A DNA stretch of 64,000 bases from assembly GCA_047974565.1 (NCBI GenBank), contig JBKECN010000010.1:1-64000 (forward strand). Direction: 5' to 3'. The stretch is from JBDIAG01 sp047974565. GTDB lineage: Bacteria > Actinomycetota > Actinomycetes > Actinomycetales > CAWJMD01. Under the pieces are notes generated by a model that was given only the letters and a program-made list of their open reading frames with translations, was not told the origin of the DNA and searched no databases. Made by a program: the position numbers and the translations under genes. This document shows positions 56,586-64,000 of this stretch, one piece after another (position 1 is the stretch's first letter; each line of letters starts with the position of its first letter).

Positions 56586-57983
56586 GTGATTCGCGCGTCG
56601 GAGGCGGTCCAGCCCGCCTACAGCTCAGGGGTGCTGCTGGCCATCGCGGCAGGCGCGGTGGCCGTGCTGTTGCTGCTCATCATGCGGTTCAAGTTGCACG
56701 CCTTCGTGGCTCTCATCCTGGTGTCCTTCTGTACCGCCCTGGCCACCAGGATCCCGTTCGCCGAGGTGGTGCCGACCATGCTCGGCGGCTTCGGGTCCAC
56801 GCTCGCCAGCGTCGCCCTGCTGGTCGGGCTCGGCGCCATGATCGGCAGGTTGCTGGAGGTGACCGGCGGCGCCCAGGTGCTGGCCGACACGCTCATCGGA
56901 CGGTTCGGGGAGCATCGCGCTCCGCTGGCCCTGGGTGTGGCGTCCCTGCTCTTCGGCTTTCCGATCTTCTTCGACGCCGGCCTGGTGGTGATGCTCCCGA
57001 TCATCTTCAGCGTCGCCCGGCGCTTCGGCGGCTCCGTGCTCACCTACGCACTGCCGTCCGCGGGGGCGTTCGCGGTGATGCACTCCTTCGTGCCGCCGCA
57101 CCCTGGGCCGGTCGCCGCCGGCGAACTGCTCGGCGCCGACCTGGGCCTGCTGCTCATCGTCGGCCTGCTGATCGGACTGCCCACCTGGTACCTGGCGGCC
57201 TACCTGTTCGCGATGTTCATCGGCAAGCGGGTGCAGGTACCGGTGCCGGTGCTGCTGTCCGGTGGTGACGTCGCCGAACCGGAGAACCCGGGGCCACCGC
57301 CGTCCTTCGGCCTGGTGCTCAGCGTGCTGTTGCTGCCGCTGATCCTGATCTTCCTCAACACCGGCCTCAACACCCTGGCCACCGCCGGTGTGCTGGACGG
57401 GGAGGCCACCTGGGTCGCGGTGCTGCGGATGTTCGGGCAGACCCCGATCGCGCTGTTGTTCACCGTGCTGTACGCGATGATCGCGCTCGGGCGCGGGCGC
57501 CGGTCGCGTTCGGACATCGAACACATCGTCAACGCCGCGCTCGCCCCGGTCTGCGCGATCATCCTGATCACCGGTGCCGGCGGCATGTTCGGTGGGGTGC
57601 TGCGGGCCAGCGGCATCGGCGAGGCGCTCGCCGGCAGCCTGGAATCCACCGGCCTGCCGGTCATCGTCGCCGCCTTCGTGGTGTCCACCGTGTTGCGGGT
57701 GGCGCAGGGCTCGGCGACGGTCGCGCTCACCACCACCGCGGGCTTGATGGCCCCGACCGTGGCCGCCACCTCGGGCCTGTCGGCGATCGACCTGGCCTGC
57801 ATCGTGGTGGCGATCGCCTGTGGCGCCACCGTCCTCTCGCACGTCAACGACTCCGGCTTCTGGCTGGTCGGCCGGTTCCTCGGGATGGACGAGAAAACCA
57901 CCCTGAAGACCTGGACGGTGATGGAGACCCTGATCGGCACGGTCGGCTTCGCGCTGGCCTTCACCGTGAGCCTGGTGCTGTGA
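56586..57983 (+). CDS. gntP: Gluconate:H+ symporter (GntP family)
   Basis: 465 residues from GTG 56586, which has AAGGGG eight bases upstream; a TTG at 56556 and GTG at 56577 are in frame but less well placed. About twelve to fourteen membrane helices. Family phrases are FGSTLASVALLVGLGAMIGR, FGFPIFFDAGLVVMLPII, PSAGAFAVMHSFVPPHPGP and CGATVLSHVNDSGFWLVGRF. It imports gluconate or related hexonates. The gap to divergent gnd (56301-56585) has an AT-rich part and the pair GTGAC/GTCAC at 56510-56526; a GntR-type operator is possible but I cannot name one. Confidence 0.93.
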   Translation: MIRASEAVQPAYSSGVLLAIAAGAVAVLLLLIMRFKLHAFVALILVSFCTALATRIPFAEVVPTMLGGFGSTLASVALLVGLGAMIGRLLEVTGGAQVLADTLIGRFGEHRAPLALGVASLLFGFPIFFDAGLVVMLPIIFSVARRFGGSVLTYALPSAGAFAVMHSFVPPHPGPVAAGELLGADLGLLLIVGLLIGLPTWYLAAYLFAMFIGKRVQVPVPVLLSGGDVAEPENPGPPPSFGLVLSVLLLPLILIFLNTGLNTLATAGVLDGEATWVAVLRMFGQTPIALLFTVLYAMIALGRGRRSRSDIEHIVNAALAPVCAIILITGAGGMFGGVLRASGIGEALAGSLESTGLPVIVAAFVVSTVLRVAQGSATVALTTTAGLMAPTVAATSGLSAIDLACIVVAIACGATVLSHVNDSGFWLVGRFLGMDEKTTLKTWTVMETLIGTVGFALAFTVSLVL

Positions 57984-58531
57984 TGGCCGAGTCGTCGGCC
58001 CCTGCTGGGGGCACGCTGCACGTGGTGGTGATGGGAGTCTCCGGCAGCGGCAAGTCGACCGTCGCCGAGGGGATCGCCGCAGAGTGCGACCTGGCCTTCG
58101 GCGAGGCCGACCTGTTCCACCCCCAGTCCAATATCGACAAGATGAGCGCCGGCATCGCGTTGACCGACGAGGACCGGTGGCCCTGGCTGCGGGACCTGTC
58201 CGCCTGGATGGCGGAGCGGGCCAAGGCCGGCACGTCCACGGTGATGGCCAGTTCGGCGCTGCGCAAGGTGTACCGGGACCTGCTGCGCTCCCAACCCGAG
58301 GCTGTCGGCGGGCGGGTGTTCTTCATCCACCTCGCCGGCCCGCTGCAGGTGATTCACGACCGGATGGCTGCCCGCGGTGGGCATTTCATGCCGGTCTCGC
58401 TGTTGCGCTCGCAGTTCGACACGTTGGAGCCGCTGGAACCGGGCGAGCCGGGGATCGAACTCGACCTGCAGCATTCGCCGCAGGAGTTGATCGGCCAGTC
58501 GGTCGCCGTGGTGCGTGACCTGATGGGCTGA
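57983..58531 (+). CDS. gntK: Gluconokinase
   Basis: 182 residues, P-loop kinase of the shikimate-kinase-like fold. Walker A is VMGVSGSGKSTVAEGIA; substrate segment GEADLFHPQSNIDKMSAGI; lid ASSALRKVYRDLLR; and FFIHLAGPLQVIHDRMAAR with GHFMPVSLLRSQFDTLEP. It phosphorylates gluconate to 6-phosphogluconate, the substrate of the nearby Gnd. The ATG overlaps the gntP stop by one base, so transport and phosphorylation are co-translated. Confidence 0.95.
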   Translation: MAESSAPAGGTLHVVVMGVSGSGKSTVAEGIAAECDLAFGEADLFHPQSNIDKMSAGIALTDEDRWPWLRDLSAWMAERAKAGTSTVMASSALRKVYRDLLRSQPEAVGGRVFFIHLAGPLQVIHDRMAARGGHFMPVSLLRSQFDTLEPLEPGEPGIELDLQHSPQELIGQSVAVVRDLMG

Positions 58532-58595
58532 GCCTGCCCGTCGATCACGAACCCAACCCAGTGAACCCGACCCAACCCAGTGAACCGAACCCAAC

Positions 58596-58643
58596 CCAGT
58601 GAACACTGTTGCGTCCCTGGCGCACCATTGCGTACACCAGACC
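58596..58643 (-). repeat. Solitary inverted copy of the 48-bp element
   Basis: On the minus strand it starts GGTCTGGTGTACGCAATGG and ends CAACAGTGTTCACTGG, exactly 48 bases, closest to the first copy of the 39967-41394 array. Next to it (58550-58595) the last part of the unit is repeated twice more as CCCAACCCAGTGAAC on the plus strand. It sits between the convergent gntK and corA genes. CTGGTGTAC and GTGCGCCAG within it could form a nine-pair RNA stem with two G-U pairs. Confidence 0.85.
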
Positions 58644-58666
58644 CTCGGTGCCGCTGGGTGCCTGGC

Positions 58667-59770
58667 CTACAACCAGCCGTTCCTGCGGAAGGTCGTGTAG
58701 AGGCTCACGCAGGCGATCAGCCCGACGCCGAGCAGGGCGAAGAAGCCGTACCGCCAGTGCACGGCGGGCATCGTGTCGAAGTTCATTCCGAAGACCCCGG
58801 CCAGCACGGTGGGCACCAGCCCGATCGCCGCCCAGGCCGAGATCTTGCGCATGTCCTCGTTCTGGCGCATCGCCACCGCGTTCTGGCGCACCCCGACCTG
58901 GGCCAGCTGGGCCTGCAGCACGTCGGTGAGCATGGCGTTGAACTGGTCGATCTCCTCCGCGGCTCGCACCGCATGGTCGTGCACGTCCCGGAACAGCAGC
59001 CAGATGTCGTCGCCGAAACTGATGTGCCGGTGCGCGGCCAGCCGGTCCAGGGGTTCGACCAGCGGGCTCACCGCACGACGGAACTCCAGCACCTCCCGCT
59101 TGAGCTTGTAGATCCGCTCGGAGTGGTCGCCCCCGTCGCCGCCGAAGACCTGCTCTTCGATCTGGTCGATGTCGATGGTGATGGCGCCCACGGTGGCCAG
59201 ATAGCCGTCCACGGTCAGGTCGGTTATCTCGTGCAACACCGCGCCGGGGCCGGCGCGCAGGCGCTCCGGGTCCGCCTCCAGGTTCCGGCGGGCGACGGCG
59301 GGAATGTCGGTGCGGCCGTGCCGCACGGTGATGACGAAGTGCGGACCGACGAAGACGGCGAGCTCGGCGACGTCCACCTCCTCGGGCTCGTCCAGGTAGC
59401 AGACCGGCTTGATGATGGCGAAGAGCAGATCCCGTCCGTAGCGTTCCAGCTTGGGCCGCTGGTGCGCCGACACCGCATCCTCCACGGCAAGTTCGGGGAG
59501 TTCGAACTGGGCGGCGATGTCGGCGAACTCCTCCTCGGTGGCCTCCCACAGGCCTATCCAGACGAAGCCGTGCTCCCTGCGTGCGGTGGCCAGGGCCTCA
59601 CGGATGTCCTGGACGTCCTCGCGGCGAACCCCATCGACATAGAGGCCGCTGGAGACGATGAGGTCCTGACCGCCCCGGGGTAGCAGCATCTCGGGATGCT
59701 GGCGCCGCCGGTTCGGCTGCTCCTGGGCCACGGCCGGCAGCAGTGGCGCGTGGCCGAAGCTGGGCAGCAC
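58667..59770 (-). CDS. corA: CorA-family magnesium/divalent cation transporter
   Basis: 367 residues from GTG 59770, one base after the stop of the MBL gene. The large soluble N-domain (residues ~30-300) ends in the long stalk helix. The selectivity motif GMN is in GVFGMNFDTMPAVHW between two C-terminal membrane helices (AIGLVPTVLAGVFG; GFFALLGVGLIACVSLYT), and the tail is FRRNGWL. It forms pentameric Mg2+ (or Co2+/Zn2+) channels. Being translated right after the MBL and MscR genes is unexpected for a Mg2+ channel. Confidence 0.92.
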   Translation of the reverse strand: MLPSFGHAPLLPAVAQEQPNRRRQHPEMLLPRGGQDLIVSSGLYVDGVRREDVQDIREALATARREHGFVWIGLWEATEEEFADIAAQFELPELAVEDAVSAHQRPKLERYGRDLLFAIIKPVCYLDEPEEVDVAELAVFVGPHFVITVRHGRTDIPAVARRNLEADPERLRAGPGAVLHEITDLTVDGYLATVGAITIDIDQIEEQVFGGDGGDHSERIYKLKREVLEFRRAVSPLVEPLDRLAAHRHISFGDDIWLLFRDVHDHAVRAAEEIDQFNAMLTDVLQAQLAQVGVRQNAVAMRQNEDMRKISAWAAIGLVPTVLAGVFGMNFDTMPAVHWRYGFFALLGVGLIACVSLYTTFRRNGWL

Positions 59771-59771
59771 G

Positions 59772-60398
59772 TCAATGCCCTCGGGTGATCCACTCGTCCA
59801 GGTTCGGTGCCTCTTCGCCGATCGTCGTGCTGTCTCCGTGTCCGGTGCGCACGACCGTCTCCGGAGGCAGGGTGAGCACCTTGGCCTTGAGCGAGTCGAT
59901 GATGGTGTCGAAACTCGAGAAGGAACGTCCGGTGGCCCCCGGGCCCCCCTTGAACAGGGTGTCGCCGCTGAACAGCGTCGACAGGGCCGGGACGTAGAAG
60001 CAGACCGCACCCGGGGCGTGACCCGGGGTGTGCAGGACGTGCAACTCCACGCCCCCGACGCTGATCACGCCACCGTCGGTGAGGTCGCCGTCCGGCGGGA
60101 CGTCGTAGACCTGATCCCACAACACCCGGTCGTCCGGGTGCAGCAGGATGGGGGCGCCGGTGGCGTCGGCGAGGTCCTTGGCCGCGTTGATGTGGTCGTT
60201 GTGGCCGTGCGTGCACAGGATCGCGGTGAGTGTGCGGCCCTGGAGATGGCCCAGGATCGCGTCCGCGGCGTGCGCGGCGTCGATCACCACGCACTCGGAG
60301 TCGTCGCCGACGATCCAGACGTTGTTGTCGACCTCCCAGGTACCGCCATCCAGGCTGAAGGTGCCCGAGGTGACCTGGTTATCGATCCGGGCGCTCAC
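59772..60398 (-). CDS. MBL-fold hydrolase, partner of mycothiol-dependent dehydrogenase (Rv2260-like)
   Basis: 208 residues with complete metallo-beta-lactamase metal motifs: THGHNDH near residue 63, HTPGHAPG near 123, the Asp in FSGDTLFKGG and the final His near RTGHGDST. The glyoxalase-II-like spacing suggests it hydrolyses a thioester, plausibly S-formyl-mycothiol made by the dehydrogenase encoded just upstream. The GTG start overlaps that gene's stop (GTGA). The same pair is neighbouring in mycobacteria. Thioester specificity is inferred. Confidence 0.88.
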   Translation of the reverse strand: MSARIDNQVTSGTFSLDGGTWEVDNNVWIVGDDSECVVIDAAHAADAILGHLQGRTLTAILCTHGHNDHINAAKDLADATGAPILLHPDDRVLWDQVYDVPPDGDLTDGGVISVGGVELHVLHTPGHAPGAVCFYVPALSTLFSGDTLFKGGPGATGRSFSSFDTIIDSLKAKVLTLPPETVVRTGHGDSTTIGEEAPNLDEWITRGH

Positions 60399-61486
60399 CG
60401 GTCCAGCTCCACGACCGAGCGCAGCACGTCACCGTGGTGCATCTTGGTGAAGGCCTCCTCGACATCGCCGAGGCTGATCTTCTCGGTGACGAAGGCGTCC
60501 AGGTCGAAGCGGCCCTGGTTGTACAGGTCGATGAGCATCGGGAAATCGCGGCTCGGCAGGCAGTCGCCGTACCAGCTCGACTTCAACGCCCCACCGCGAC
60601 CGAAGATCTCGATCAGCGGGAGTTCGATCCGCATCGTCGGGTTGGGTACGCCGACCAGCACGACCGTGCCCGCCAGATCGCGCATGTAGAAGGCCTGCTC
60701 GTACGTCTCGGGACGGCCGATCGCCTCGATGACGACGTCCGCGCCGTGGCCGCCGGTGAGCTCGCGCACCGCCTCCACCGCGTCCACCTCACCGGAGTTC
60801 ACGGTATGCGTGGCCCCGAATCCCTTGGCCCACTCCAGCTTTCGGTCGTCGAGGTCGATCGCGATGATCGTCGTCGCGCCAGCCACCTGGGCCCCGGCGA
60901 TCGCCGCGTCCCCGACCCCGCCGCAGCCGATCACGGCCACCGAGTCGCCGCGGCCGATCCCGCCGGTGTTCACCGCGGCGCCGAACCCGGCCATCACTCC
61001 GCAGCCGAGCAGGCCCGCCGCGGCCGGCGAGGTGTTCGGGTCGACCTTGGTGCACTGCCCGGAGTGCACGAGGGTCTTCTCGACGAAAGCGCCGATACCC
61101 AGTGCCGGAGACAGTTCGGTGCCGTCGGTCAGCGTCATCTTCTGCGAGGCGTTGTGGGTGGCGAAGCAGTACCAGGGCTTGCCCTTGGCGCAGGCCCGGC
61201 AGGTACCGCAGACCGCGCGCCAGTTGAGGATGACGAAGTCGCCCGGCGCCACGTTGGTGACCCCCTCGCCGACGGCTTCGACGATGCCGGCGGCCTCGTG
61301 ACCCAGCAGGAAGGGGAAGTCGTCGTTGATGCCGCCCTCGCGGTAGTGCAGGTCGGTGTGGCAGACCCCGCAGGCATCCACCTTCACGACGGCCTCACCT
61401 GGCCCCGGGTCGGGAATGACGATGTCCGTGACCTCCACGGGAGCACCCTTGCTGCGGGCGATGACTCCCTTAACGGTCTGGGGCAT
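60395..61486 (-). CDS. mscR: S-(hydroxymethyl)mycothiol dehydrogenase / S-nitrosomycothiol reductase
   Basis: 363 residues, zinc alcohol dehydrogenase class III-like. Catalytic zinc ligands are in ACGVCHTDLHYREGG and FLLGHEAAGIVE; the structural zinc has four Cys in CGTCRACAKGKPWYC. NAD-binding: VAVIGCGGVGDAAIAGAQVA. LLGCGVMAGFGAAVNTGGI is the family signature. It oxidises the mycothiol adduct of formaldehyde and reduces S-nitrosomycothiol. ATG 61486 has GGAGG at eight bases. It links functionally to MshA and MshD elsewhere in the window. Confidence 0.93.
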   Translation of the reverse strand: MPQTVKGVIARSKGAPVEVTDIVIPDPGPGEAVVKVDACGVCHTDLHYREGGINDDFPFLLGHEAAGIVEAVGEGVTNVAPGDFVILNWRAVCGTCRACAKGKPWYCFATHNASQKMTLTDGTELSPALGIGAFVEKTLVHSGQCTKVDPNTSPAAAGLLGCGVMAGFGAAVNTGGIGRGDSVAVIGCGGVGDAAIAGAQVAGATTIIAIDLDDRKLEWAKGFGATHTVNSGEVDAVEAVRELTGGHGADVVIEAIGRPETYEQAFYMRDLAGTVVLVGVPNPTMRIELPLIEIFGRGGALKSSWYGDCLPSRDFPMLIDLYNQGRFDLDAFVTEKISLGDVEEAFTKMHHGDVLRSVVELDR

Positions 61487-61572
61487 GAGGGGAACCTCCA
61501 TGGTGCGAGTGCGGTGCTCGGCCGGGCGTGGCGTGGTGTCCGCATCGTAACGGTTACCGCTCACCATCAGAT

Positions 61573-61685
61573 GGGCGCGTTCGCGTGGTGCTGCTGGGCG
61601 GGTTCGCGTGGTGCTGCTGGGCGCGTTTGCGGGGTGCGGCTGGGCGCCTTTGTGTGGTGCGGCTGGGCGGGTTCGCGGGGTGTGG
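61573..61685. repeat. Five tandem copies of a 23-bp unit upstream of mscR
   Basis: Units resemble GGGCGGGTTCGCGTGGTGCT plus three bases, with the third to fifth copies diverging (GTTTGCGGGGTGC). They lie 90-200 bases upstream of the mscR start. They are unrelated to the 48-bp family. Confidence 0.85.
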
Positions 61686-61754
61686 ATGAGCTGGTTTCGC
61701 GCGGTCTGGCTGGTGGCTTTGCGCGTGTGGCTGGGGCTGGTTCGCGCGGTGGGT

Positions 61755-61886
61755 GGGCCGTGTGGTCGGCGGCCAGGTGAGGTCGGTGGGCGAGGCCACC
61801 GGTCGCGACAGCGGCGGGCCGTGTGGTCGGCGGCCAGGTGAGGTTGGTGGGCGAGGTCACCGGTCGCGACAGCGGCGGGCCGGCCG
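61755..61886. repeat. Two tandem 61-bp repeats
   Basis: Two copies, 61755-61815 and 61816-61876, starting GGGCCGTGTGGTCGGCGGCC and ending CGCGACAGCGGC, two mismatches apart, plus the start of a third. Together with the 23-bp repeats they fill the 408-base gap 61487-61894, which has no gene. Confidence 0.88.
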
Positions 61887-61894
61887 ACCCGAGT

Positions 61895-62661
61895 TCAGTT
61901 GTCCGCGGCTTCCAGCGCCGTGTTCAGGGCGTCGTCGAAACTCTGCCCGCTCGCCGTGTCGACCAGTTCGCCGTTGACCAGCAGGCCCGGCGTCCACCGC
62001 ACCCCAGATGCCAGGGCGCTGCTCGTCTGCGCCGCCACATAGTTGTCCATCTGCCCGTCGCCCATGCAGTCCAGGACGCTCTGGGGCACGCCGAGATCGG
62101 TGCCCAAGACCGCGAGTTCCTGCTCGTCCCAGCCGTCACCCTCCAGGGGCGGCTGCCGGGCGAACAACTCGTCGTGAAAGGCCAAGAAGTGCCCGGGGCG
62201 TGCGCCAGCACGCAGTAGGCGGCGGCGCCCGCCCGGGAGGAGGACCCGACGTCCGTGGCTTCGTCGTCGAGGATGGCGATCGGCACGTACTCCAGCTGAA
62301 TCCGGCCGTCGTCGACCAGAGTCTGCAGGTCCCGGCCCGTCTGGTCGTGGAACTGTTTGCAGGCCGGGCACATGTAGTCCACGTACTCGGTGACGACGAC
62401 CTCGGCCGCCGGGTCTCCGGTGAGGTAGCCGCCGTGATCACTGGGACTCAACGGCGCGGTGGCCTCCGGGTCCGACCCGGAGGCCCACGTGGTCTGCATC
62501 ACGGTCAGCGTCAGCGTGGCTGCCACGACGGCGATGCTGAATATCGGGACGAAGGCGAGCAGCACGAACACCGCGATGATCGCCGGGCGGCGGCTACGCG
62601 CATGCTCGGCAAGCGCCTGGCGCCACGGCTCACCCGGTTGGTACGGCTCGTCGATCCTCAT
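61895..62661 (-). pseudogene. DsbA-like membrane-anchored thioredoxin-fold protein, frameshifted
   Basis: Start ATG 62661. Residues ~25-55 are a membrane anchor (RPAIIAVFVLLAFVPIFSIA). The thioredoxin-like domain has the active site YMCPACKQFHDQ (CPAC). After AAYCVLAHAPG near 62200 the frame is lost; the continuation HFLAFHDELFARQPP through NGELVDTASGQSFDDALN to the stop at 61895 lies in another frame. One missing base in a CCCCGGG run explains it. If intact the protein would be about 255 residues and would oxidise or isomerise disulfides outside the membrane. It may be a true pseudogene or a sequencing error in a homopolymer. Confidence 0.82.
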
Positions 62662-62739
62662 CTCACGAGTGTGCCTTGCAGCCCACCTCGGCGCGCGGAG
62701 GTTGGACGCGCCCGGCGGCCAGCCACGGCGGCGCAGGAA

Positions 62740-63963
62740 TCACTTGCCCAGGCACACCGCGACCGACTCCACCAACTGATCGATGTCCGCCTCGCTGGCC
62801 ACCAGCGGCGGGGCCAGGCGCAACGTCGAGCCGTGGGTGTCCTTGGCCAGGATCCGGTGGTCGAGCAGGCGATGCGCCAGGTCGCGACCGGACATCAGCG
62901 AAGGGTCGACGTCCAGGCCGGCCCACAGGCCCCGGCAGCGCAGGGCGGTCAGGCCCTGGCCGACCAGGGTGCCAAGCCCGTCGGCGAGTTGGCGGCCGCG
63001 GTCGCGGGCCGCCTGCTGGAACTCGCCCGAGCGCAGCATCGCCACCACCTCGATACCGATCGCCGCCCCCAGCGGGTTGCCGCCGAAGGTCGAGCCGTGC
63101 GACCCGGGAGTGATCACCCCCAGCACGTCGATGTCCGCGACCACCGCGGACACCGGCATGATCCCCCCGCCCAGTGCCTTGCCGAGGATGTACATGTCCG
63201 GCACCACCTGCTCATGGTCGCAGGCAAAGGTCTCCCCGGTGCGGGCCAGGCCCGACTGGATCTCGTCCGCGATCATCAGAATGCCGCGCTGGGAACAGAT
63301 CTCGCGCACCTGACGCAGATAGCCGTCCGGTGGGATGATCACTCCGGCCTCGCCCTGGATCGGCTCGAGCAACACCCCGATGGTGTCCTGGTCGATGGCC
63401 GCCTCGAGGGCTTCGGCGTCGCCAAAGGGGACCAGCCGGAAGCCCGGGGTGAACGGCCCGTAGCCGGTGCGGGCGTCCTCGTCGGTGGAGAAACTGACGA
63501 TGGTGGTGGTGCGGCCGTGGAAGTTGTCGGCCATCACGATGATGGTGCCGGCGTCGTCGGCGATGCCCTTGCGTTCGTGGCCCCACCGCCGGGCCACCTT
63601 GACCGCGGTCTCGACCGCCTCGGCACCGGAGTTCATCGGCAGAATCATCTGCTTGCCGCACAACTGGGCCAGGTCACGGCTGAACGTCGAGAGCTGGTCG
63701 TTGTAGAAGGCGCGGCTGGTGAGGGTGAGCCGGCCCACCTGGTCGCGGGCGGCCTCCACCAGCCGCGGGTGGCAGTGCCCGAAGTTCAACGCCGAGTAGC
63801 CGGCCAGGCAGTCGAGATAGTCGAGCCCGTCCACGTCGGTGACGAAGGCGCCCTTACCGCTGTGCAACACCACCGGCAGCGGATGGTAGTTGTGCGCGGC
63901 GTAGCTCTCGGTGAGCTCGATGTGCTCGGCCGTCGCCTGACCGATCTCCTGCGTTCTGCTCAT
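62740..63963 (-). CDS. rocD: Ornithine aminotransferase
   Basis: 407 residues, class III PLP aminotransferase. AAHNYHPLPVVLHSGKGAFV and YLDCLAGYSALNFGHCHPRL are the OAT N-terminal signatures. NSGAEAVETAVKVARRW contacts the phosphate, LIADEIQSGLARTG holds the Asp that contacts the pyridine nitrogen, and ILGKALGGGIMPVSAV contains the Schiff-base Lys. It converts ornithine and 2-oxoglutarate to glutamate semialdehyde and glutamate in arginine catabolism. ATG 63963. A rocDF-type arginine pathway partner would have to be outside the window. Confidence 0.94.
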   Translation of the reverse strand: MSRTQEIGQATAEHIELTESYAAHNYHPLPVVLHSGKGAFVTDVDGLDYLDCLAGYSALNFGHCHPRLVEAARDQVGRLTLTSRAFYNDQLSTFSRDLAQLCGKQMILPMNSGAEAVETAVKVARRWGHERKGIADDAGTIIVMADNFHGRTTTIVSFSTDEDARTGYGPFTPGFRLVPFGDAEALEAAIDQDTIGVLLEPIQGEAGVIIPPDGYLRQVREICSQRGILMIADEIQSGLARTGETFACDHEQVVPDMYILGKALGGGIMPVSAVVADIDVLGVITPGSHGSTFGGNPLGAAIGIEVVAMLRSGEFQQAARDRGRQLADGLGTLVGQGLTALRCRGLWAGLDVDPSLMSGRDLAHRLLDHRILAKDTHGSTLRLAPPLVASEADIDQLVESVAVCLGK

Positions 63964-64000
63964 GGCGTGCCGACTCTCCCTCGTCTCCGGCGAAGGATCT

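Overview
The window is high-GC actinobacterial DNA. Frequent GTG/TTG starts, ATGA/GTGA gene overlaps, mycothiol genes (mshA, mshD, an mscR-type dehydrogenase), CarD, SenX3/RegX3, GlnR and an HbhA-like protein place it in the Actinomycetes. A member of Micrococcales or a neighbouring order fits, but the genus cannot be read from the sequence. Many blocks match gene neighbourhoods I know from Mycobacterium tuberculosis (Rv0081-Rv0086, ppk1/mutT1, glnR/mshD, Rv0474-hbhA-Rv0476, mshA to regX3, carD-ispD-ispF, mscR with its MBL partner). Those matches are recalled, not searched.

Layout. 1-4990: minus-strand operon for a hydrogenase-4/formate-hydrogenlyase-like membrane complex (cut at the left edge), led by an ArsR repressor with an operator over its start codon. 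5300-6083: UvrA-like remnant and a VapBC-type toxin-antitoxin pair. 6329-12565: FAD/Fe-S dehydrogenase, secreted B-lectin protein, three tandem AIM24 genes. 12730-14939: His-rich methyltransferase, Fur-family regulator, HU protein, cold-shock protein. 15428-18052: membrane protein and membrane-anchored metallophosphoesterase. 18253-23361: a 1370-residue multidomain protein with an N-terminal LQRxxGNxAV motif, a membrane segment, a 13-14-residue repeat solenoid and a toxin-like C-terminus, followed by a possible immunity gene. 23600-28887: phosphate/polyphosphate group (DUF47, Pit, MutT1, Ppk1). 29032-35940: aminotransferase, MshD, GlnR, DsrE, nitrobindin, YgfZ. 36123-39451: XRE regulator, HbhA-like protein, asparaginase, Dtd. 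39528-42029: arsR and a cadI/arsI-like gene that share an operator pattern but are separated by a 1.4-kb repeat array. 42242-48385: DUF2516, methyltransferase, mshA-ybjN-gpmA-senX3-regX3. 48413-54810: lipoprotein, carD, PIN/TRAM protein, ispD, ispF, AAA+ ATPase, TPR membrane protein. 54852-58531: gluconate module gnd/gntP/gntK. 58667-63963: corA, MBL hydrolase, mscR, a frameshifted DsbA-like gene and rocD.

The genes serve four recurring themes. Mycothiol metabolism appears at three separate places (synthesis by MshA and MshD, use by the MscR-type dehydrogenase with its hydrolase). Phosphate handling appears as Pit/DUF47, Ppk1 and SenX3-RegX3, with a Pho-box-like repeat before senX3. Redox and metal stress is represented by the two ArsR regulators, Fur, CadI/ArsI, DsrE and nitrobindin. 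Gluconate uptake, phosphorylation and oxidation form a compact divergent module.

Two structures stand out. One is the repeat-containing putative polymorphic toxin with its neighbour. The other is a 13-copy family of a 48-bp element at 39967-41394, with a single inverted relative at 58596-58643. More generally, at least eight other intergenic gaps carry their own, mutually unrelated, short tandem duplications.
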